From: an uncultured Prevotellaceae bacterium
Lineage (GTDB): Bacteria; Bacteroidota; Bacteroidia; Bacteroidales; Bacteroidaceae
Assembly (NCBI GenBank): GCA_900318115.1
Contig: ONJJ01000023.1
Span: 1-49,517 of the forward strand
Direction of reading: 5' to 3'
DNA: 49,517 bases
A program made the translations under genes and the position numbers. The notes beneath the pieces were generated by a model. It had not been told where the DNA came from. It was given only the letters and a program-made list of their open reading frames with translations, and did not search any database. Shown here in pieces: positions 1 to 7,847 of this stretch (its first letter is position 1; each line of letters opens with the position of its first letter).

Positions 1-116
1 GCGACATTTCTGTTGTGCAAGAAATATGTACAATAAAATGAATTTTGTCGCTTTGCAAGCAAAATCCCACTAAACCCTATAGGTTGCGGATTTGAGGATC
101 TATAAAACCAACCTCA

Positions 117-2933
117 ATGAAACGCCTATTCTTCTATTTGCTGATGGTGCTGCTGAGCCTGCCCATTGGCGCACAGACCAAGAAACAATTGACGAATCTG
201 CCGACGTTGTACATCCAGACCTCCGGGTCGGAAGCCGTCACGTCCAAGAAGACCTTCATCAGCGGCACGCTCACCATCGTGGACGGTGAACAGCAGGAGG
301 TGCTCACCGGCATGAGAATCCGTTGCCGGGGCAACTCCACCTTCAGCGGAGCCGGAGCTACGAAGAAGGCCTACCGCCTGAAGTTCACCAAACCCGTGAG
401 CCTGCTGGGCGACAAGGGTGTGACAGATGTGAACTGGGTACTGATGGCCAATCACTATGACAAGTCGCTGATTCGCAATGCCCTGACCACCGACATCATG
501 GGTCGCTTTGCCGGACTGGAGTTCAATCCCGGCGCACGATTCGTGGATGTCGTGCTGAACGGAACGTACATCGGCAACTACCAGATTACGGACCACCCCG
601 ACGTGGAGTCCGGGCGACTGGACATCGAGACTCCGGGCGAACTGGCCGAGGGCGAGGAGCCCAGCGAGGGCTTTTTCCTCGAAGCCGATGGATGGAAAGA
701 TCATAAGTATGTCACGACGACCTTGAAGAGCGTGCCCGTGCGTATCCACAAGCCCAAGGATGGCAAGGTGTCCACGGCGCAGGCCGATTACGTGAAGTCG
801 TGGTTGGACCGCTTTGAGAGCGCTCTGTTCAGCAAGGACTTCAAGGACGCAGACAAGGGCTATCGCAAGCTGGTGGACTCCGTCTCGCTGGCCAACCTGT
901 ATGTGTGCACGGAGATGAGTGCCAACTACGACGGGTTCTGGAGCACCTACCTCTACAAGCGTCCCAACGACCAGCGGATGTACTTCGGCCCGTTGTGGGA
1001 CTACGACATCGCCTATGGCAACGACAGCCGTTGGGGCGACTCCTCGCGCAAGATGGTGGTGGACCTGAACTCAGGTGTCTGCCGCTCGTGGTTCACCCGT
1101 ATGTGGCGCGACCCCTGGTTCCGCCAGCTCATCCTGCGTCGCTACAAGGAACTGCGTGCAGCAGGCATCGAGGCTCATTTGCAGCATGCCGTTGACAGCC
1201 TGGCCGAGCTCAATGCCCAGTCCGCGGAGATGAATTTCCAGAAGTACGGCATCAACACGAAGGTGTACAACGAGAACGTGCTGCATGGCACCTACGCCGA
1301 GTACATCAAGGATCTCAAGGATTTCCTGACCAAGCACTTCGCTTACCTCGACGAGGAACTGCCGCTGCGCGCAGCCGCTACGTACGAGGACGACGCCCGT
1401 GAGTTCGAACTGAACATCAATTACTTTTATCGCATACAGAGCGTGGGCGTCCAGACCTTGTTCGACGTGACCGACGAGGCCCTGACCGAAGGCAGCCTGG
1501 CCTACCTCTGGCCGAAGGATGCCGGCCGCCGCACCCAGCAGTGGAGCATCAAGCAGGTGGGCGACGCCTATCAGTTCATCAATCGTGCCAGCGGACTGGC
1601 ACTGAATGCTCCCAACGGAGAACTCAACACGCAACTGAACCTGGTGCAGCCCAATACCGAGGACGATGCACAGCTGTGGAAAATCGTCCTGGCCAGCGAC
1701 GAAGCCAGCTACTACAATATCATCAACAAGAAGTACACCCGCACGGCCAACGTCTCGGGCGGCAGTGCCGATGCCGGAACCAAGCTCATCTGCTGGGAGA
1801 GCAATGAGAAGAATACCACCAGCCTGAATCGTCAGTGGATCATCATGCCCGACGACTTCAACTCCGATGAGGTGTGGGACATCGGGAATATCACCGAGGT
1901 GCTGCAGGAGGAGATTGCCAAGTACGAACAGCTGATGACCACTGAGACGCCCGGCAGTGGGGCGGGGCAGGTGAGCCAGGCCAGCATGGACAAACTGGCA
2001 GCCATCATCGCTGAGGCCAAGGATGTCATTGCCAAGGACAAGCTCAACGTCAACCTCACGCACACCTATATATATTATATGGAACGCGCGTGGGCCGCTG
2101 TGCTCGAGAGCCGCCACACCGATGCTGCTATCAATTTCGATGCCGAGGGCAACTACCACCTCTTCAGCACCGCCGACGGAGCCTCGAAAGCCACGGCAGC
2201 GCCGGCCTTCGCGGAGAACGACGATGCCCCGTGGGGCTTCTACCGCTATGCTGTGGCAGACGGGACCTACACCAAGTTCGCCAAGTTTGACTCCAACAGT
2301 TCCAAGGCGAAATCCGCCAACGGGAAGGCGTGGTACACCAATGATGAATACTGCTTCGTCTCGGAGAACGGCAATATCCATCCTCTGGCCTCCAACGGCA
2401 ACCAGGCATCGCCCGCCATCGTGTTCACGGCTCCCGAGGAGGGCGTGTACTTCGGCACCGTGACTGTTGTCCGCGACAAGAGCGCGCAGGCCAACCCGGT
2501 GAACATGCGTGTCCGCTATCTGGGCACCGATCGGGAGTGCAGCTCGGATGAGTTTCTCTTCGTGAAGGAATTTGGCACGGCTGCCATCGACGGTGCCGAC
2601 GGCAAGACACCGCAGACCTTGGATTTCTTCATCCGTCTGCCGAAGGGTGACGCCTTCTCCTTCGAGATCGATGCCACCTCGGATTCTGGGGCTCGTTCCT
2701 TCATCACCGACCTTGCCGTGGCCTCCTGCCGCGATGCCGGCCAACCTTTTACTGAGGCAGAGGCCTCGGCCTACCCGCGCTACTTCAATGCCTTGACGGT
2801 GGGAGTATCCGCGCCTGCCCGTCAGAGCATTGGCGGCGGGGCGCTCTATGACCTCTCTGGCCGTCGCGTGAAAGTCGCTCCCACGATGCCCCGTGGCATC
2901 TATATTCAGGGTGGCCGCAAGCTTGTCCGATAA
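117..2933 (+). CDS. Secreted CotH-kinase-family protein with ricin-like trefoil and sorting-type tail
   Basis: The 938-aa product starts with a clear signal peptide (MKRLFFYLLMVLLSLPIGAQ), so it is exported. Residues ~25-400 read as a CotH domain: an N-terminal 'RIRCRGNSTF' beta-segment, 'KKAYRLKF', then 'NGTYIGNYQITDHP' and 'GPLWDYDIAYGN', which are typical of CotH-like atypical kinases. Residues ~430-580 look like a ricin-type beta-trefoil ('QQWSIKQVGDAYQFINRASG'), suggesting glycan binding. A beta-rich region follows, and the end carries 'LYDLSGRRV...PRGIYIQGG', the short tail shared by several secreted proteins here. In spore formers CotH phosphorylates coat proteins; in Bacteroidales the substrate is unknown. 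The ATG at 117 directly precedes the signal peptide. A hairpin terminator follows the stop. Family call is good; function is inference. Confidence 0.85.
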   Translation: MKRLFFYLLMVLLSLPIGAQTKKQLTNLPTLYIQTSGSEAVTSKKTFISGTLTIVDGEQQEVLTGMRIRCRGNSTFSGAGATKKAYRLKFTKPVSLLGDKGVTDVNWVLMANHYDKSLIRNALTTDIMGRFAGLEFNPGARFVDVVLNGTYIGNYQITDHPDVESGRLDIETPGELAEGEEPSEGFFLEADGWKDHKYVTTTLKSVPVRIHKPKDGKVSTAQADYVKSWLDRFESALFSKDFKDADKGYRKLVDSVSLANLYVCTEMSANYDGFWSTYLYKRPNDQRMYFGPLWDYDIAYGNDSRWGDSSRKMVVDLNSGVCRSWFTRMWRDPWFRQLILRRYKELRAAGIEAHLQHAVDSLAELNAQSAEMNFQKYGINTKVYNENVLHGTYAEYIKDLKDFLTKHFAYLDEELPLRAAATYEDDAREFELNINYFYRIQSVGVQTLFDVTDEALTEGSLAYLWPKDAGRRTQQWSIKQVGDAYQFINRASGLALNAPNGELNTQLNLVQPNTEDDAQLWKIVLASDEASYYNIINKKYTRTANVSGGSADAGTKLICWESNEKNTTSLNRQWIIMPDDFNSDEVWDIGNITEVLQEEIAKYEQLMTTETPGSGAGQVSQASMDKLAAIIAEAKDVIAKDKLNVNLTHTYIYYMERAWAAVLESRHTDAAINFDAEGNYHLFSTADGASKATAAPAFAENDDAPWGFYRYAVADGTYTKFAKFDSNSSKAKSANGKAWYTNDEYCFVSENGNIHPLASNGNQASPAIVFTAPEEGVYFGTVTVVRDKSAQANPVNMRVRYLGTDRECSSDEFLFVKEFGTAAIDGADGKTPQTLDFFIRLPKGDAFSFEIDATSDSGARSFITDLAVASCRDAGQPFTEAEASAYPRYFNALTVGVSAPARQSIGGGALYDLSGRRVKVAPTMPRGIYIQGGRKLVR

Positions 2934-2962
2934 CTCTGTCTCCCCCCTTGTCTCTCTATTCC

Positions 2963-3012
2963 CATGCCCGAGGACGAAATGTTCTATTTTGGTCCTCAGG
3001 CATGGACTTTTA
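2963..3012 (+). terminator. Intrinsic terminator after the CotH gene
   Basis: Arms at 2963-2975 and 2992-3004 (CATGCC-x-GAGGAC against GTCCTC-x-GGCATG) pair over 12 bp with one mismatch and are followed by a short T-rich run. It sits 30 bp after the stop codon. Confidence 0.6.
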
Positions 3013-3045
3013 GTGCTATAGGTATAGTTTTTTGGACGAAAAGTC

Positions 3046-3080
3046 GGCCAAATATATGTTCTTGATGCATAAATTTGGCC
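3046..3080. promoter_or_regulatory. Inverted repeat overlapping the -33 box (candidate operator)
   Basis: GGCCAAAT (3046-3053) and ATTTGGCC (3073-3080) are perfect 8-bp inverted arms separated by 19 bp. The right arm covers the TTTG -33 element of the promoter for the downstream outer-membrane gene, a position where a dimeric regulator could block transcription. The operator role is inferred. Confidence 0.4.
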
Positions 3081-3105
3081 AAAATGCAGAAATGACGTAC
3101 CTTTG
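3074..3105 (+). promoter_or_regulatory. Bacteroidetes-type promoter for the OMP gene
   Basis: TTTG at 3074-3077, 20 bp, then TACCTTTG at 3098-3105 matches the TTTG/TAnnTTTG consensus. It predicts a leader of about 80 nt before the ATG at 3194, which argues against any start upstream of that ATG. Confidence 0.75.
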
Positions 3106-3193
3106 CGCCGTTTCACAAATAGGACAATGGGAGATTCCGAAAACCCAGAAAAGAGTAGGAAAGGTAAAATGTGATAAAAAGACACAGAAAATT

Positions 3194-3727
3194 ATGAAAA
3201 AGATTCTTCTTATGGCTGCTTTTGCAGTAGCCTCCCTGACAGCTAATGCCCAGGTATGGGTTGGTGGCGCACTCGGTTTTGATTACGAGAAGTATGAGAA
3301 CATGGACGGCAAGACTCAGTTCACTCTGGCTCCCGTCGTAGGATACAACCTTAGTGAGGATTGGGCTCTTGGCCTGGAACTCAGCTTCTCATTTGGCAAT
3401 ACAGGTGCCAGCTACCTCTATGCCAACCAGAAGACCCAGGATATCCTCGTGGCTCCGTTTGCCCGTTACACCTTCGCCCGTGCAGGTGTCGCCAGCTTCT
3501 TCGTGGACGGTGGCTTTGGCCTTGGCAGCCACAAGGTAGGCAATGCTGATGCAGATACTCAGTGGCACATCGGTTTCCGTCCGGGTGTGGCTTTCAACAT
3601 CAATGAGCACGTCAGCTTCGTCGGAACAACCGGTTACCTCGGCTTCCGCCACATGGATCATTACAATCACTTTGGTCTGAATGCCAACAACCAGCTGGTT
3701 ACCGTAGGTTTCTACTACACCTTCTAA
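3194..3727 (+). CDS. Small outer-membrane beta-barrel (porin-like) protein
   Basis: The 177-aa product begins MKKILLMAAFAVASLTANAQ, a classic signal peptide. The rest is alternating hydrophobic/polar beta-strand sequence with aromatic girdle residues and ends 'LVTVGFYYTF', a terminal aromatic as expected of outer-membrane barrels. Its size fits an 8-strand OmpX/OmpW-like or 'outer membrane beta-barrel' family protein. The open frame extends upstream to 3032, but a strong promoter at 3074-3105 lies inside that extension, so 3194 is the start. The gene is monocistronic, bounded by its own promoter and terminator. Function is unknown; a structural or porin-like role is an inference. Confidence 0.85.
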   Translation: MKKILLMAAFAVASLTANAQVWVGGALGFDYEKYENMDGKTQFTLAPVVGYNLSEDWALGLELSFSFGNTGASYLYANQKTQDILVAPFARYTFARAGVASFFVDGGFGLGSHKVGNADADTQWHIGFRPGVAFNINEHVSFVGTTGYLGFRHMDHYNHFGLNANNQLVTVGFYYTF

Positions 3728-3760
3728 TAAACAGAGAGTTTTATCAAGTCAATTGCATAC

Positions 3761-3798
3761 GAACTGCACTCCGCCGGACGGGGTGCGGTTCTTTTTTT
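3761..3798 (+). terminator. Intrinsic terminator after the OMP gene
   Basis: A 10-bp stem (3761-3770 with 3782-3791, containing GT pairs) and an 11-nt loop are followed directly by seven Ts. Confidence 0.85.
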
Positions 3799-3808
3799 GC
3801 CCAATTTC

Positions 3809-3839
3809 TTGGTCATTCAGGCGAAAAGACGTACCTTTG
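3809..3839 (+). promoter_or_regulatory. Promoter for the mtnN-luxS cluster
   Basis: TTGG (3809-3812, near the TTTG consensus), 19 bp, then TACCTTTG (3832-3839), 34 bp before the mtnN start codon. Confidence 0.65.
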
Positions 3840-3873
3840 TCCCACAAATCATAAATAAAACAGGATTTCAGCT

Positions 3874-4569
3874 ATGATTATAGGTGTACTTTCGGCAATG
3901 GCTAAGGAGCACAAGCAACTGACATCATTGCTCACCGACGCCCGGCAGGAGCACGACGGCAACTACGAGTTTGTCATCGGCAGCCTGGGGCAGAATACTT
4001 TGATTCTCATGCAGTGTGGTATGGGCAAGGTGAATGCCGCCGTGGGCACTACGGTGCTCATCCGTCGCTACCATCCCGACTGCGTCATTTCCACAGGTTG
4101 TGCCGGTGGCATCGATGCATCGCTGAAGGTGATGGATGTCGTTGTCAGCACTGCCACCGTGTACCACGATGTCTCGATTCCCGGCTATGAGCACGGCCAG
4201 ATGCAGGGCCTTCCAGCCCGCTTCCGCAGCGAGCAGGAACTGGTGGATGTAGCAAAGATGGCGCATCCGGGACTGATCTGCACCGGCGACCAGTTCATCA
4301 GCGATCGCGCACAGCTCGACCGCATCAAGGCGCTGTTCCCCGAGGCCCTGGCGGTGGACATGGAGAGCGCTGCCATCGCCCAGACCTGCTTCCTCCACGC
4401 CGTGCCCTTCGTCAGCTTCCGAATCCTCAGCGACACTCCGGGCTCCGACCAGCACCTGCAGCAATACTTCAACTTCTGGGACGAGATGGCCGACCGCAGT
4501 TTCGACGTCACGCGCCGTTTCCTCGCGGCCCTGCCCACCCAGTTCTCCGTTCTCCGCTTCGAGGAATAG
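3874..4569 (+). CDS. mtnN: 5'-methylthioadenosine/S-adenosylhomocysteine nucleosidase
   Basis: The 231-aa product is a full-length MTA/SAH nucleosidase (Pfs). It removes adenine from S-adenosylhomocysteine to give S-ribosylhomocysteine, and from methylthioadenosine. The family signatures are present: Glu12 in 'SAMAKEH', 'GMGKVNAA', 'STGCAGGID', 'VDMESAAIAQ' (Glu164) and 'RILSDTPG' (Asp187), which match the catalytic Glu/Glu/Asp set. It is cytosolic with no signal peptide. luxS, the next enzyme in the same pathway, follows after 75 bp, so the pair probably shares a transcript from the promoter at 3809-3839. Confidence 0.95.
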   Translation: MIIGVLSAMAKEHKQLTSLLTDARQEHDGNYEFVIGSLGQNTLILMQCGMGKVNAAVGTTVLIRRYHPDCVISTGCAGGIDASLKVMDVVVSTATVYHDVSIPGYEHGQMQGLPARFRSEQELVDVAKMAHPGLICTGDQFISDRAQLDRIKALFPEALAVDMESAAIAQTCFLHAVPFVSFRILSDTPGSDQHLQQYFNFWDEMADRSFDVTRRFLAALPTQFSVLRFEE

Positions 4570-4592
4570 TGCTAATCCTATACTTGGAAACG

Positions 4593-4643
4593 ACTCTAAA
4601 CTCCAAGCACTCTACTCTAAACGTTCACCTATAAACTCTAAAA
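4593..4643 (+). repeat. Three 9-bp direct repeats at 21-bp spacing in the luxS leader
   Basis: ACTCTAAAC at 4593 and 4614 and ACTCTAAAA at 4635 are spaced exactly 21 bp apart. The last copy ends one base before the luxS ATG at 4645. Function is unknown. Confidence 0.6.
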
Positions 4644-4644
4644 A

Positions 4645-5139
4645 ATGGAAGTAGTTCAAAGCTTCACCATCGACCATACGAAACTGAAACCTGGCATCTA
4701 TGTTTCCAGGCAGGACAAAGGCTTCACTACCTTTGACCTTCGCATCACCGAACCCAACAAAGAGCCGGCCGTGGCCCCAGCTGCCATGCACAGCTTGGAG
4801 CATCTGATGGCCACCTGGTTCCGCAATTCATCCGCCAAGGAAGATGTCGTCTATGTGGGGCCCATGGGCTGTCTGACGGGTATGTACATCATCATGACGG
4901 GAGACTACACGGTCCAGGATATGCGCGAGCTGACCATGCAGTGCTTGGAGTGGATTCTCACTCAGACGGAGGTGCCTGCCACCACGCCAGACACCTGCGG
5001 TAACTATCTGCTTCATGACCTCCCGATGTGCCACTGGGAGAGCCGCCGCTACCTCGACCGCCTGAAGAACGACTTTCACTGCGAGTACACGCAGCTGCAG
5101 GTGGTCCTGGAGGACGGCCGTGTCTTTGCCGACGCATAG
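4645..5139 (+). CDS. luxS: S-ribosylhomocysteine lyase (AI-2 synthase)
   Basis: The 164-aa product has the length and signatures of LuxS. It cleaves S-ribosylhomocysteine to homocysteine and DPD, the precursor of autoinducer-2. The metal-binding HxxEH motif is 'HSLEH' at residues 49-53. The catalytic cysteine lies in 'MGCLTGMY' (Cys76), and the third metal ligand is Cys118 in 'TCGNYLLHD'. It follows mtnN by 75 bp and precedes a Na+/amino-acid symporter by 37 bp. The gap upstream holds a 21-bp-spaced repeat that could influence translation. Cytosolic, with all key residues intact. Confidence 0.96.
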   Translation: MEVVQSFTIDHTKLKPGIYVSRQDKGFTTFDLRITEPNKEPAVAPAAMHSLEHLMATWFRNSSAKEDVVYVGPMGCLTGMYIIMTGDYTVQDMRELTMQCLEWILTQTEVPATTPDTCGNYLLHDLPMCHWESRRYLDRLKNDFHCEYTQLQVVLEDGRVFADA

Positions 5140-5176
5140 GCACCTCTACTGATAACAAAGCACAAACACATCTTAC

Positions 5177-6511
5177 ATGACACTCCAAGACCTGAACGCC
5201 CTCATAGCCGAAGCCGCCTCGCAGTTGTGGGGCTGGCCTATGATTCTTCTCTTGCTGGGCACTCACATGTATCTTACCGTTCGCCTGCGCTTTCCTCAGC
5301 GCCGCATCTTCCACGCCATTCGCCTGTCCGTCTCTCGCGACAGCGACGGCGAGGGCGACGTCAGCCAGTTCGGAGCCTTGGCCACCTCACTGGCTGCCAC
5401 CATCGGCACGGGCAACATCGTGGGCGTGGCCACCGCCGTGGCCCTGGGCGGTCCCGGTGCCGTGTTCTGGTGCTGGCTTACCGGCGTCCTCGGTATGGCC
5501 ACGAAGTACTCCGAGGGGCTGCTGGCCGTGAAGTACCGCGTGAAAACCAGCGACGGCACCATGCTCGGCGGCCCCATGTACGCCCTGGAGCGCGGCCTGG
5601 GATGGAAGAGCATGGCGGTGGCCTTCTGTGTGCTCACGGCCATCGCCTCCTTCGGCATCGGCAACACGGTGCAGAGCAACGCCATCTCCATGCTGTGCGC
5701 CGAGACCTACGGCTTGCCACCCCTGTGGACGGGCGTCGCCACCGCCCTGCTCGTCGGTCTCGTCATCCTCTTCGGCGTGCGGGGCATAGCCCGTGTCTGC
5801 TCGATGTTCGTGCCCCTGATGGCGCTGTGCTATGTGCTGGGGTGCATCGCCATCCTATGCGTCAACGGCGCCTACGTCTGGGATGCCCTGTGCCTCATCT
5901 GCCGCAGTGCCTTCAACCCGTCGGCCGCCGGCGGCGGCTTTGTCGGCACCAGCATCATGGTGACGGCACGCTATGGCATAGCCCGCGGCCTGTTTTCCAA
6001 CGAGAGCGGTCTGGGCTCCGCGCCCATCGTGGCCGCCGCGGCCCAGACGCGCGATCCTGTCCGCCAGGCTCTGGTGTCGTCCACCGCCACCTTCTGGGAC
6101 ACCGTCGTCATCTGTGCCCTGACGGGACTGGTGCTCGTCAGCAGCATCATCGCCTACCCCGACGTGGACTACGGCAGTGGCGCCACGCTGACGAAGATGG
6201 CTTTCGAGAAGATTCCCGTCATCGGACCCTCGCTGCTCACCTTCGGCATCATCACCTTCGCCTTCTCCACCATCCTCGGATGGAGCTACTACGGCGAGCG
6301 CGCCGTCGAGTACCTCAGCGGCAAGCGATACCTTATATTATATAGGGTGCTCTACGTCGGAGCCGTCTTTGTCGGAGCCATCGTTCAGCTGCACGTCGTC
6401 TGGAACGTAGCCGACCTGCTCAATGGTCTCATGGCTATCCCCAACCTCGTCTCGCTGCTCGCTTTGGCGGGCGTAATTGTGGCAGAAACACGTCAATCTG
6501 CCGATTTCTGA
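5177..6511 (+). CDS. Sodium:alanine (AGCS-family) amino-acid symporter
   Basis: The 444-aa polytopic membrane protein carries the AGCS signatures: 'ATSLAATIGTGNIVGVATA', 'GGPGAVFWCW', 'GMATKYSEGLLAVKYR' and 'GGPMYALERG' in the first third, 'GLFSNESGLGSAP' in the middle, then 'GWSYYGERAVEYL' near the end. These proteins import alanine, glycine or glutamine with Na+. Length matches the family. It starts 37 bp after luxS on the same strand with no promoter visible between them, so co-transcription is likely. A metabolic link to the methyl cycle is possible but not shown by sequence. Confidence 0.93.
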   Translation: MTLQDLNALIAEAASQLWGWPMILLLLGTHMYLTVRLRFPQRRIFHAIRLSVSRDSDGEGDVSQFGALATSLAATIGTGNIVGVATAVALGGPGAVFWCWLTGVLGMATKYSEGLLAVKYRVKTSDGTMLGGPMYALERGLGWKSMAVAFCVLTAIASFGIGNTVQSNAISMLCAETYGLPPLWTGVATALLVGLVILFGVRGIARVCSMFVPLMALCYVLGCIAILCVNGAYVWDALCLICRSAFNPSAAGGGFVGTSIMVTARYGIARGLFSNESGLGSAPIVAAAAQTRDPVRQALVSSTATFWDTVVICALTGLVLVSSIIAYPDVDYGSGATLTKMAFEKIPVIGPSLLTFGIITFAFSTILGWSYYGERAVEYLSGKRYLILYRVLYVGAVFVGAIVQLHVVWNVADLLNGLMAIPNLVSLLALAGVIVAETRQSADF

Positions 6512-6530
6512 AACATTTTTGGGTTTCTTT

Positions 6531-6561
6531 TTGGCCATTTGGTGAATAAAGTGTAGTTTTG
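6531..6561 (+). promoter_or_regulatory. Promoter for the DUF2752 gene
   Basis: TTTG (6531-6534), 19 bp, TAGTTTTG (6554-6561). Transcription should begin around 6567, exactly where the 8-bp repeat array starts. Confidence 0.7.
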
Positions 6562-6567
6562 CAGCGG

Positions 6568-6615
6568 AAAATCCGTAAATCTGTAAATTAGTAAATCTGT
6601 AAATCCATAAATATG
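6568..6615 (+). repeat. Six-unit 8-bp tandem array forming the whole leader of the DUF2752 gene
   Basis: Units at 8-bp steps from 6568: AAAATCCG, TAAATCTG, TAAATTAG, TAAATCTG, TAAATCCA, TAAATATG. The ATG ending the last unit is the start codon at 6613. The array begins a few bases after the -7 box, so the transcript's untranslated leader would be almost entirely repeat. Confidence 0.85.
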
Positions 6616-6873
6616 CTGACCTGCCCCCTCCATTGGCTTACGGGACTTGACTGCCCCTTCTGCGGTGCCCAGCGCATGGTGCTTGCCCTGCTGCATGGCA
6701 ACGTTGTCGAGGCTTTCTGGCTGAACCCCGGCCTCGCCGTTGGGGCACCTCTTGTAGGAGTGTGGTGGCTGTGGCATCGTGAAATCTCTTCCCAAGCCGC
6801 TCTCGTGATGCTCTGCATCGCCCTGGCTTGGGGTATCTTCCGAAATATAGTGCCTCTGGGACCAGAATTTTGA
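6613..6873 (+). CDS. DUF2752 small membrane protein
   Basis: The 86-aa product has the DUF2752 pattern: 'CPLHWLTGLDCPFCGAQRM' near the N-terminus (a CPxxWLTGxxCPxCGxxRa-type motif, here with cysteines at 4, 14 and 17), followed by two hydrophobic helices. The family is small, membrane-bound and of unknown function; the CxxC pair suggests metal or redox chemistry. It precedes a polytopic membrane protein by 81 bp, an arrangement common for DUF2752 genes in Bacteroidetes. Its promoter and a repeat-only leader lie immediately upstream, so its expression may change with repeat number. Confidence 0.85.
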   Translation: MLTCPLHWLTGLDCPFCGAQRMVLALLHGNVVEAFWLNPGLAVGAPLVGVWWLWHREISSQAALVMLCIALAWGIFRNIVPLGPEF

Positions 6874-6954
6874 TACTTCGTGCAACTTCCGGCCGCCATG
6901 CTACGTCAGAATAATAGAAAAGTATAGTTAAACACCATATAACAAACAACAGAA

Positions 6955-7671
6955 ATGAAGAAAATCGTTATCGGAGACATCGTCTCCCGCGCGTGGGACC
7001 TCGCCGTAAAACACTGGCCCGTGTTTGTCGTAATCTCTATTATTACCAGTCTCTGCGGTAACTTCGGACTCGGTTATGACCCCAGCCTCCTGACAGGTCT
7101 CGGCCAGAACCCCGATCCGCAGGCTATGGCAGAAGCCCTGCGAGAAGCCATGAACGTGAACTATCCGTTGCTGCTCGTCGGCCTCATCCTGGCCACCTAT
7201 CTTGGATTCGTGGTCTATCGTATGCTCTACAATGCCGCCACCATCGGCCGGCCCTATACCACCCTCGGCGATGCCTTCAAGGTGGACTTCGTCCAGGTGT
7301 GTGTATTCTTCTGTGTGGAGATTGTTTTTGGTCTCATCGTCGGTCTGGGCACCTGCCTCTGCATCCTGCCGGGTATCTTCCTTGCCATTCGTCTGATGTT
7401 TGCCCCCATGCTTGTTGCCGTTGACGGTGTCAGCTTTGGCGAAGCTTTCACTCGTTCCTGGCAGATGACCAAGGGCAGCTTCTGGGATCTCTTCCTCCTG
7501 GGTCTCACCGCCATCGGTATCGCCATCCTCGGCCTCTGCGCTTGCTGCGTCGGTGTCTATTTCGCCGAAGTCATCATCAACTTCATGTTGGTCCTTGCCT
7601 TCCTGGTGCTCAGAATTGACAACCAGCCCGAAGTCGTCGTAGAATCCACGGATTACACGGAAGTCCAGTAA
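6955..7671 (+). CDS. Polytopic inner-membrane protein (GlpQ-membrane-domain/DUF975-like)
   Basis: The 238-aa product opens 'MKKIVIGDIVSRAWDLAVKH' and has about five long hydrophobic helices with small-residue-rich stretches ('GLIVGLGTCLCILPGIFLA', 'LTAIGIAILGLCACCVGVY'). The 'AWDLAVKHWPVFVV' start, the 'F...SWQMTKGSFWDLF' segment and the layout resemble the membrane domain found in DUF975-type and GlpQ-membrane-domain proteins. Function is unknown. The last codons (STDYTEVQ) lie in a 15-bp sequence (7646-7660) that recurs exactly in the intergenic region at 31171, so the C-terminus may come from a dispersed repeat. A very strong terminator follows. Confidence 0.75.
   Translation: MKKIVIGDIVSRAWDLAVKHWPVFVVISIITSLCGNFGLGYDPSLLTGLGQNPDPQAMAEALREAMNVNYPLLLVGLILATYLGFVVYRMLYNAATIGRPYTTLGDAFKVDFVQVCVFFCVEIVFGLIVGLGTCLCILPGIFLAIRLMFAPMLVAVDGVSFGEAFTRSWQMTKGSFWDLFLLGLTAIGIAILGLCACCVGVYFAEVIINFMLVLAFLVLRIDNQPEVVVESTDYTEVQ
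7646..7660. repeat. 15-bp dispersed repeat inside a gene 3' end
   Basis: CCACGGATTACACGG here is identical to 31171-31185. It encodes part of the last few residues of the membrane protein. Confidence 0.6.
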
Positions 7672-7707
7672 CCGCTTCAGACAGATAAGAACTACGCTTA
7701 TAAGAAC

Positions 7708-7752
7708 AATGCGCCCCCGTCCACGGTTCCGGACGGGGGCGCATTCCTTTTT
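7708..7752 (+). terminator. Strong intrinsic terminator
   Basis: A perfect 15-bp stem (7708-7722 with 7731-7745), an 8-nt loop, then CC and five Ts. It separates the + strand membrane-protein gene from the convergent esterase gene. Confidence 0.93.
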
Positions 7753-7847
7753 GGTGAATCCTGTCAGTTTATCAGGATGTTCCTTTACTTCGTGAAGAAC
7801 CCTTCCTCTTTTTTTGCAAAGTCTCCTTCTACTTCACAAGGTCTCCT

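Noticed and set aside
1071-3185. 704-codon minus-strand open frame over the CotH gene
   Set aside because: Antisense artefact of codon bias. It has no recognisable domain and also runs across the terminator and the OMP promoter region.
3032-3193. Longer N-terminus for the OMP gene
   Set aside because: A complete TTTG/TAnnTTTG promoter (3074-3105) lies inside the extension, and the signal peptide starts at 3194.
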